Assembly (NCBI GenBank): GCA_022795445.1
Contig: JAAWGR010000022.1
Location: 1-38,279 of the forward strand
DNA: 38,279 nucleotides
Reading direction: 5' to 3'
Source: Oscillibacter sp.
GTDB lineage: Bacteria; Bacillota; Clostridia; Oscillospirales; Oscillospiraceae
Shown: positions 32,925 to 38,279 of the stretch, piece after piece
How positions within the stretch are numbered: position 1 is the stretch's first letter
Layout: every line of letters starts with the position of its first letter
The notes under the pieces: generated by a model
What the model saw: only the letters and a program-made list of their open reading frames with translations
Database searches by the model: none
Told to the model about the DNA's origin: nothing
Made by a program: the position numbers and the translations under genes

Positions 32925-34262
32925 ATGAGTTTTCAGGTTGCCTATGTACCCATTGGCGTGGGTACCTTCCACCTGGAGAGCGCCCAGGCAGAGTTTGATA
33001 AGTCTGTCCAGCTCCTTCAGTCTCTGACGGAGGACGGGATCTACCCCGATAAAATGTTGTTGACGCTGGATGATCTGACAGCTTTCCTGGACAGCATTCA
33101 CCCCAACTTGATCGTCTTGCAGAATATCACTTTTGCAAACGCCGCCTATGCCACGGAAGTCCTCAAACGGTTTGATTGTCCCATCTTGCTCTGGACCTTG
33201 CGGGAGCCGGTAATCGACGGCGGCCGCCTGCGGCTGAACTCCCTGACAGGAGCCTATTCCGCCGCCAACGCCATCCGGGCCTTCCGGGAGGGCGAGTTTG
33301 AGTATCTGTTCGGTGCCCCCGGCGACGAGGAGACCCGGCAGGAAATCGGCGCGGCCATCCGGGCAGCGAAGATCAAATACGACCTGCGGCACTTGAAACT
33401 GGCCTCCATCGGCCATACGCCCCAGGGCTTCGGCTTTGGCCGGGCGCTGGATTCGGAAATCGCCAGCAAGTTCGGCGTAACGCTGGAATCCATTGAGGTC
33501 CGGGAGCTGATCGACCGGGCGAAGGGTTACAGCGACGAGGAGTGCGCCGGAGACCTGGAGGAAGCTAAGAAGATTCTCGTTGGACTGGATCAGACGCCGG
33601 AGAAGAACGTCAAGGATTTTGCGCGGCTCTATAAGGCATATAAAGCCTATATCCAGGAGAACAACATCGGGGCCATTTCCTCCCGCTGCTGGCCGGATCT
33701 GTTTACCTCTTACGGCACCCCGGTCTGTGCGGTCCTGTCCCTGCTGAACAATGGCAAGACCGTCGCTAGCTGTGAATCCGATACCTACGGCGCACTGTCT
33801 ATGTATATCGGTTCCCAGCTCTCCGGGAAGGCCGCTTTCTTCGGCGATCCCGTCTCCATGGACGAGAAGGAAAACACCGTCACTTTCTGGCACTGCGGTA
33901 TGGCCGCCTGCTCCCTGGCCCGGGAGGATACCGGCGCACAGGTGGGTGTGCATCCCAATCGGAAGCTTGGCCCCGCTATGGACTTCGGCTGCAAGGCCAA
34001 CGGTGAGGCAACCATCTTCCGCGTAGGCCGCCGGCCGGACGGCAAGTTCCGCTTCTTCATCGCGGGCGGCGAGGCGCTGGATAAACCCAAACAGTTCTGC
34101 GGCACATCCGTCGTCGTGAAGCCGGAGGGCAGCGCGAAGGAATTGGTGTACAACAGCGTAAAAGACGGCTGGGAACCCCACTTTGTGGTGGTTTATGCCG
34201 ACGTCAAGAACGAACTTACCAAACTGGCCCACATGCTGGGCATGGAAGTCTGCTACTATTGA
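32925..34262 (+). CDS. L-fucose/arabinose isomerase-like protein, probable sulfoquinovose isomerase (SqvD type)
   Basis: The protein has 445 residues. The two N-terminal Rossmann-like domains end at about residue 270. The C-terminal isomerase domain carries the metal site: ISSRCWPDL, CESDTYGALSMYI and TVTFWHCGMAA, with Glu, Asp and His in the arrangement of FucI/AraA-like enzymes. Canonical FucI has about 590 residues, so this is the shorter group. As I recall, the Firmicutes SQ isomerases that convert sulfoquinovose to sulfofructose belong to this kind of protein. The start at 32925 follows AAAGGAG. It completes the first step of the pathway. Confidence 0.82.
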   Translation: MSFQVAYVPIGVGTFHLESAQAEFDKSVQLLQSLTEDGIYPDKMLLTLDDLTAFLDSIHPNLIVLQNITFANAAYATEVLKRFDCPILLWTLREPVIDGGRLRLNSLTGAYSAANAIRAFREGEFEYLFGAPGDEETRQEIGAAIRAAKIKYDLRHLKLASIGHTPQGFGFGRALDSEIASKFGVTLESIEVRELIDRAKGYSDEECAGDLEEAKKILVGLDQTPEKNVKDFARLYKAYKAYIQENNIGAISSRCWPDLFTSYGTPVCAVLSLLNNGKTVASCESDTYGALSMYIGSQLSGKAAFFGDPVSMDEKENTVTFWHCGMAACSLAREDTGAQVGVHPNRKLGPAMDFGCKANGEATIFRVGRRPDGKFRFFIAGGEALDKPKQFCGTSVVVKPEGSAKELVYNSVKDGWEPHFVVVYADVKNELTKLAHMLGMEVCYY

Positions 34263-34321
34263 GCAAGTCCTGACGCAGGCGCGGACCCGCGTCCTGCAAA
34301 ATTATAAGGGAGGTCCTTGTT

Positions 34322-35458
34322 ATGAGAAAAGCCTTTATCTGCCCGACCAAGTACGTCCAGGGTGAGGACGAACTGCTGAACCTGGGCTACTTCGTCAAGA
34401 CCTTTGGCGATTCCGCCCTGCTGATCGCGCTGGACAGCGACGTGGAGCGCGTCAAGGAAAAGCTGGACAAAACTTCCGAAAAATTCGGTGTGACCTTCGT
34501 CCCCAGCAACTTCCATGGCCAGTGCTCCCGCCAGGAAGTGGAGCGCCTGCGGAAGGTCGCTGAGGAAAACAAGTGCGCCTGTATCGTAGGTATGGGCGGC
34601 GGCAAGGCCATCGACACCTCCAAATGCGTGGGTCAAGGTGACGGCGTTATCATCGTTCCCACCATTGCAGCTACGGACGCTCCTACCAGCCACTCCGCCG
34701 TGCTCTACACCGAAGACGGTGAGTTTGATGACTATGCCTACTTCAAGCAGAGTCCCAGCGTTGTCCTGGTCGATACCACGGTTGTTGCCAGTGCACCCAC
34801 CCGTTTCCTGGTCTCCGGCATGGGCGACGCCCTGTCTACCTACTTTGAGGCCCGGGCCAACGTCCGCTCCTTCTCCCGCGTCAACGCCAGTCTGCCCTGC
34901 GGTGCCCGCGAGGGTGTCTGCGCTCCCGGCATGGGCACCAATGCCGCTTTCGCTCTGGCAACCCAGTGCTACCGCACCTTGCTGGAAGACGGCGTAAAGG
35001 CCAAGCAGGCTTGCGATATGAACATCGTCACCCCGGCGCTGGAGAATATCATCGAAGCCAACATCCTCCTCTCCGGCCTGGGCTTTGAGAGCGGTGGCCT
35101 GGCCGCGGCCCACGGCATCGTGGACGGCCTGACCCTCCTGCCCGGCACCCACAAGTACATGCATGGTGAAGAAGTTGCTTTCGGTACCCTTTGCCATATG
35201 ATGCTGGAGAACGCCCCCACCGAGGAGCTGGAGGAAGTTTTGGACTTCTGTCTGTCCGTCGGCCTGCCGGTGTGCCTGAAGGACCTTGGCGTCGACAGTG
35301 TGTCTGATGAAGAGCTCAAGGCTGTAGCCGAGAAGGCCAGCATCCCCGAAGAATCCACTCACGCCATGCCCTTCCCTGTCAATGCGCAGACCGTGGCCGC
35401 TGCCATTGTCGCCGCTGATAAGATTGGCAGCGCCTACAAACAGGAGCATATGGCATGA
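34322..35458 (+). CDS. Glycerol dehydrogenase (GldA) family protein
   Basis: The protein has 378 residues. NAD-binding GMGGGKAIDTSK and PTIAATDAPTSHSAVLYT are GldA hallmarks. The zinc ligands lie in GMGDALSTYFEA (Asp), GGLAAAHGI (His) and MHGEEVAFGTL (His). It oxidises glycerol to dihydroxyacetone, or a related diol. The stop overlaps the start of the dihydroxyacetone kinase gene, so the two are coupled and likely successive enzymes. A role as a second aldehyde reductase cannot be excluded. The start at 34322 has GGGAGG. Confidence 0.88.
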   Translation: MRKAFICPTKYVQGEDELLNLGYFVKTFGDSALLIALDSDVERVKEKLDKTSEKFGVTFVPSNFHGQCSRQEVERLRKVAEENKCACIVGMGGGKAIDTSKCVGQGDGVIIVPTIAATDAPTSHSAVLYTEDGEFDDYAYFKQSPSVVLVDTTVVASAPTRFLVSGMGDALSTYFEARANVRSFSRVNASLPCGAREGVCAPGMGTNAAFALATQCYRTLLEDGVKAKQACDMNIVTPALENIIEANILLSGLGFESGGLAAAHGIVDGLTLLPGTHKYMHGEEVAFGTLCHMMLENAPTEELEEVLDFCLSVGLPVCLKDLGVDSVSDEELKAVAEKASIPEESTHAMPFPVNAQTVAAAIVAADKIGSAYKQEHMA

Positions 35459-37206
35459 AAAAAATTATAAACGATCCCTTGACCGTCGTCCGGGAAATGT
35501 GTGCGGGCATCGTGGAAGCCCATCCGGAACTGACTATGGATACCAAGTACAAGGTCATTCACAAGAAACAGCTGAACAAAAGCAAAGTAACCCTCATCAG
35601 CGGCGGCGGCAGCGGCCACGAGCCTGCCCATGCCGGATTTGTGGGCAAAGGAATGCTGGATGCGGCCGTGTGCGGCGACGTATTTGCCTCTCCGTCGCAG
35701 ATCCAGGTATATAAGGCGATCCAGCAGACTGCCAGCGATGCTGGAACCCTGCTGATTATCAAGAACTACAGCGGCGATATCATGAACTTCCGTAACGCGG
35801 CCTTCCTGGCCCAGGAAGATGGCATCAATGTGGACTATGTGAAGGTTGATGACGACATTGCCGTTAAGGACAGCCTTTACACCGTGGGCCGCCGGGGCGT
35901 AGCGGGTACTGTATTTGTTCACAAGATTGCCGGCGCTGCCGCCGAGGCGGGCAAGAGCCTTCCGGAAGTCAAAGCCATTGCTGAAAAAGCTGCCGCTAAT
36001 GTTAAGAGCATTGGTTTTGCGTTCACTTCCTGCACCGTTCCTGCTAAGGGTACTCCGACCTTCGACATCGGCGAGGGTGAAATGGAATATGGCGTAGGCA
36101 TTCACGGTGAACCGGGCATCCGCCGTGAAGCGGTGGCAACGGCCAATGAACTGGCGTCCCGTATGGTGGAGTCTCTCAGCCAGGAGTTGGAACTCAAAGG
36201 CCAGGAGCGGATTGCCGTCCTGGTGAACGGGTTCGGCGCGACGCCTTTAATGGAACTGTACCTGTTCAACCATGCAGTGACGAAAGAATTAGCGAAAAAG
36301 GGCGTAACCATTGCGCGGGTCTTTGTGGGAAATTATATGACCAGCATTGACATGGCGGGTGCATCTTTGTCTATCCTGAAGCTGGACGAGGAGTTGGAAG
36401 GTTACCTCAACGCCTCCAGCGATGCTCCTGCATTCAAGGTCAGCGGTCCAGTAGCCGCAGCGGAGACGGTAAATGTTGATCAGACTATCCAGGAAGTGGA
36501 AGCCAACTACGGTATTGAGACTCCAGCAGACTATGCCGTGGTGGGGGACGCTCTGACGCTGGAAAATGTCATGTACATGGTAGATGCGATGTGTGAATCC
36601 TCCATCCGGAACGAGGTTCCGTTCTGTGAGCTGGACTCCCACGCTGGCGACGGTGATTTTGGCATGAGTATAGCTAAAGGCTTCCGTCAGCTCAAAGCAG
36701 AGTGGAAGGATATCATTGCGGCGGAGAACCTGGACATTGCCAGCTTCCTCAATGCTTGCTCCCTGGTGATCATGGAGTATTGCGGCGGCGCATCCGGCCC
36801 GATTTGGGGCTCTGCATTCCGTGCGGCTGCCCGGAGCGCCCGTGGCAAGGCGGCATTGTCTGTCAGCGATTTTGCAGAGCTGATGCAGGCTGCGGTAAGT
36901 GGTATTCAGGCGACTGGCGAGCGCTCCTTCGGACGCGGCGCGGTAGTGGGTGATAAGACCCTCATCGATGCCCTTGTTCCCTGTGCAGATTCCTGGACGG
37001 AGAGCGCTAAGAATGGTAAATCCCTCAAGGATGCCTTTGCGGCTGGTGCGGAAGCTGCCATGGCAGGCGCGAAGAGTACGGAGAAGATTGCTGCCCGGAT
37101 GGGCCGTGCAGGCACGGTAGGCGAGCGCAGCATTGGCTGGGCTGACGCAGGTGCATATGGTCTGGCAGTAATCTTTGGCGATGTATCCAATGGTCTGAAA
37201 TACTAA
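35455..37206 (+). CDS. Dihydroxyacetone kinase, DhaK-DhaL fusion (ATP-dependent)
   Basis: The protein has 583 residues. The N-terminal DhaK domain (about 1-330) has LISGGGSGHEPAHAGFVGKG and the substrate-binding His in GVGIHGEPGIRRE. The C-terminal DhaL domain (about 365-583) has the nucleotide- and Mg-binding HAGDGDFGMSIAKG and YCGGASGPIWGSAF. The single-chain fusion is the ATP-dependent kind, as in Citrobacter and yeast, in contrast to the PEP-dependent three-part system. It makes DHAP from dihydroxyacetone. Together with the glycerol dehydrogenase it would turn the glycerol released by the sulfoquinovosidase into triose phosphate. It is the last gene of the operon. Confidence 0.93.
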   Translation: MKKIINDPLTVVREMCAGIVEAHPELTMDTKYKVIHKKQLNKSKVTLISGGGSGHEPAHAGFVGKGMLDAAVCGDVFASPSQIQVYKAIQQTASDAGTLLIIKNYSGDIMNFRNAAFLAQEDGINVDYVKVDDDIAVKDSLYTVGRRGVAGTVFVHKIAGAAAEAGKSLPEVKAIAEKAAANVKSIGFAFTSCTVPAKGTPTFDIGEGEMEYGVGIHGEPGIRREAVATANELASRMVESLSQELELKGQERIAVLVNGFGATPLMELYLFNHAVTKELAKKGVTIARVFVGNYMTSIDMAGASLSILKLDEELEGYLNASSDAPAFKVSGPVAAAETVNVDQTIQEVEANYGIETPADYAVVGDALTLENVMYMVDAMCESSIRNEVPFCELDSHAGDGDFGMSIAKGFRQLKAEWKDIIAAENLDIASFLNACSLVIMEYCGGASGPIWGSAFRAAARSARGKAALSVSDFAELMQAAVSGIQATGERSFGRGAVVGDKTLIDALVPCADSWTESAKNGKSLKDAFAAGAEAAMAGAKSTEKIAARMGRAGTVGERSIGWADAGAYGLAVIFGDVSNGLKY

Positions 37207-37217
37207 ATAAGCAAAAT

Positions 37218-37254
37218 AAAAGCGTCAGGGAAATCTTTCCCTGACGCTTTTTTG
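37218..37254. terminator. Terminator of the sulfosugar operon
   Basis: AAAGCGTCAGGGAAA and TTTCCCTGACGCTTT form a perfect 15-base-pair stem with a two-base TC centre, followed by further T on the plus strand. The A run on the left also allows termination from the minus strand. Confidence 0.93.
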
Positions 37255-37320
37255 CAAAATCCCTCTTCACTTTTGGGTTCCTGTTGCATAATCTTTCTGA
37301 CATTATAGATATTTGTAAAT

Positions 37321-37836
37321 TTACATACGATCATTCAAAGACATCAGATAAAAATAATCCGATGCTTTCACAAAGTACCAAAGGGTGTCATCACCACCGT
37401 ATTGATTCATTCGGACGACCTCGTAAGCTTTTATATCTTGTGCAAGAGAATCCAAAATAGACCTGAATTTGGGATAATTCTTCTCCATTTCCCTATGATA
37501 TGCAGGATTTGTTCCCGGAAACTTTTGATATTTTTCCCACGACTGTTCCTCAAGACCGTCCAACTCTTCCAACCATTGATTCCGCATCAAACTTACATAG
37601 TTTCCATTCACATAATAATCATTTGCTGCAGCTGAAAAATTGTGATATTTTCGCCCGCTATCGGCCAAACAGGTTCGTTCGCCAATACGCATGCCACTAA
37701 CAACTGCCAACAGTGTCATGTGATACAGATATATAACCCAATCATCTGTTTCTGGAAGATGCAGCTTATATGCACTCATGTTCAGGTTCCATCCATCTAT
37801 GCCATTTATATATGTACGATCCTCCCATAACACCAT
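37321..37836 (-). CDS. Hypothetical protein, C-terminal part of a probably broken gene
   Basis: The protein is 171 residues, rich in aromatic residues (DWVIYLYHMTLLAVV, NDYYVNGNYVSLMRNQW). I recognise no family. Its first codons overlap the end of the ORF at 37806-37988 in another frame, and no ribosome binding site precedes ATG 37836, so the two may be one gene split by a frameshift. The base composition is clearly AT-richer than the operon next to it. Confidence 0.5.
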   Translation of the reverse strand: MVLWEDRTYINGIDGWNLNMSAYKLHLPETDDWVIYLYHMTLLAVVSGMRIGERTCLADSGRKYHNFSAAANDYYVNGNYVSLMRNQWLEELDGLEEQSWEKYQKFPGTNPAYHREMEKNYPKFRSILDSLAQDIKAYEVVRMNQYGGDDTLWYFVKASDYFYLMSLNDRM

Positions 37837-37988
37837 TGCTCACATGCTTCAAACAGGCCCAGCCATCGCAAGGAATCGTCATCGAACTCAGCAAGTTCTT
37901 CTTCCCGCAGGAAACGCAGGATACGTTCCTCAGCGTCCATTCCAAAAGCATCTTCAACACGTTCTTTGAAAGTCAATGATTTTACCAC
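37806..37988 (-). CDS. Hypothetical protein, N-terminal part of a probably broken gene
   Basis: About 56-60 residues: LTFKERVEDAFGMDAEERIL, then REEELAEFDDDSLRWLGLFE, a coherent acidic helical N-terminus. A GTG at 37988 or, better placed behind AAGGTGG, a TTG at 37976 could start it. It stops at 37806 inside the beginning of the 171-residue frame. No function can be assigned. Confidence 0.45.
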   Translation of the reverse strand: MVKSLTFKERVEDAFGMDAEERILRFLREEELAEFDDDSLRWLGLFEACEQWCYGRIVHI

Positions 37989-38279
37989 CTTGCATATTTA
38001 TCCCCTGATTTTGACGAGAACATGAAGTTGAAATGGGATTTTGCAAAAGAATCAGCACTTATCACCGATCAAACAGCGTTAGAAGCACCCAACCTCAACG
38101 GCCCCCGCAGCAGCGACAGCGGAAGGAGAGGCACGCCAAATCTGTGTGGTCTTCTCGTTTGCAGAAGTAGGCACAGAAGAATTCCACCGGGCCAAAAAAT
38201 CCCCCGCGGGGCGTCTTTTTCTCTTTTGGACCGTGAACGGCCCGTTTTCTCTTTTTCTTCGCGAAGAAAAAGAGAAAAT
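37989..38279. other. Window end without a convincing gene
   Basis: A plus-strand frame is open from 38093 to the end (containing ICVVFSFAEVGTEEFHRAKK), with no start codon or ribosome binding site. I have the impression of having seen such frames repeatedly as spurious proteins in Ruminococcaceae genomes, so it may be part of an interspersed element. The segment CCCCCGCGGGG at about 38202 is a short palindrome. Nothing else is visible. Confidence 0.3.
38245..38278. repeat. Perfect 34-base palindrome at the window end
   Basis: TTTTCTCTTTTTCTTCG is followed directly by its exact reverse complement. A perfect pyrimidine/purine palindrome like this is a frequent place for an assembly to stop, so the window end may be a contig end. 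It could equally be a terminator or part of a repeated element. Confidence 0.8.

Noticed and set aside
22544-37206. Other sulfoglycolysis routes (kinase/aldolase, Entner-Doudoroff type, transaldolase, ring-opening oxygenase)
   Set aside because: No sulfofructose kinase, class I aldolase, transaldolase, SQ dehydrogenase, dehydratase or flavin monooxygenase gene is present in the operon.
35455-37206. DhaK-DhaL protein as a sulfofructose kinase
   Set aside because: It keeps the dihydroxyacetone-binding His and is coupled to a glycerol dehydrogenase. No aldolase exists to use a sulfofructose phosphate.

Overview
The window looks like a chromosomal segment of an anaerobic gut Firmicute of class Clostridia, most likely an Oscillospiraceae relative. 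The evidence is an SCIFF peptide with its radical-SAM maturase, a CIRCE-controlled groESL operon, a YerC/TrpR-like protein, an Xre-comEC-holA-rnmV block, DUF1540 and DUF2461 proteins, GC-rich coding sequence and strong AGGAGG ribosome binding sites. Family names come from reading the sequence and recalled knowledge; no search was run.

Left edge (1-3.0 kb): the tail of an ABC-transporter ATPase, a 51-residue membrane peptide, and two broken surface-protein fragments that face each other across a long hairpin. The larger fragment (minus strand) has no 5' end and is frameshifted at a run of seven G/C and again near its 3' end.

Housekeeping block, all minus strand (3.0-18.8 kb): a conserved 90-residue protein, Hsp33, a methyltransferase and YerC; groES-groEL with CIRCE; Xre-comEC-holA-RNase M5; a TSUP permease split into two half-length genes; DUF1540; a ferredoxin; then SCIFF peptide, SCIFF maturase and an Orn/Lys/Arg-type decarboxylase; an HD-domain protein; DUF2461; and a small conserved protein. 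A TetR regulator on the plus strand (19.2 kb) and a minus-strand ROK regulator-asparaginase pair (20.0-22.2 kb) follow.

The most interesting part is one 13-gene plus-strand operon at 22.5-37.2 kb, divergent from the ROK regulator and ending at a strong terminator. It reads as degradation of the plant sulfosugar sulfoquinovose (SQ) by a transketolase type of sulfoglycolysis. Its GH31 enzyme carries the R-x-x-W and Tyr positions of sulfoquinovosidases at the spacing I recall for E. coli YihQ. A fucose-isomerase-like protein can make sulfofructose. A two-subunit transketolase can remove two C2 units onto glyceraldehyde 3-phosphate. An RpiB-like isomerase that has lost its two usual histidines can act between the two transketolase steps. 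An iron alcohol dehydrogenase can reduce sulfoacetaldehyde to isethionate, and a TSUP permease can export it. The operon adds a tripartite tricarboxylate-type (TctCBA) uptake system, a glycerol dehydrogenase, a fused dihydroxyacetone kinase and a DUF4867 protein. The glycerol pair makes sense if the substrate is sulfoquinovosyl glycerol: the released glycerol would become DHAP and so supply the transketolase acceptor. The core pathway is, to my knowledge, already described in Firmicutes. The transporter type, the glycerol branch and the DUF4867 protein are the parts that may be new.

Right edge (37.2-38.3 kb): an apparently broken AT-rich hypothetical gene, then about 280 bases without a convincing gene, ending in a perfect 34-base palindrome. 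I found no tRNA, rRNA, CRISPR array, transposase or prophage gene.
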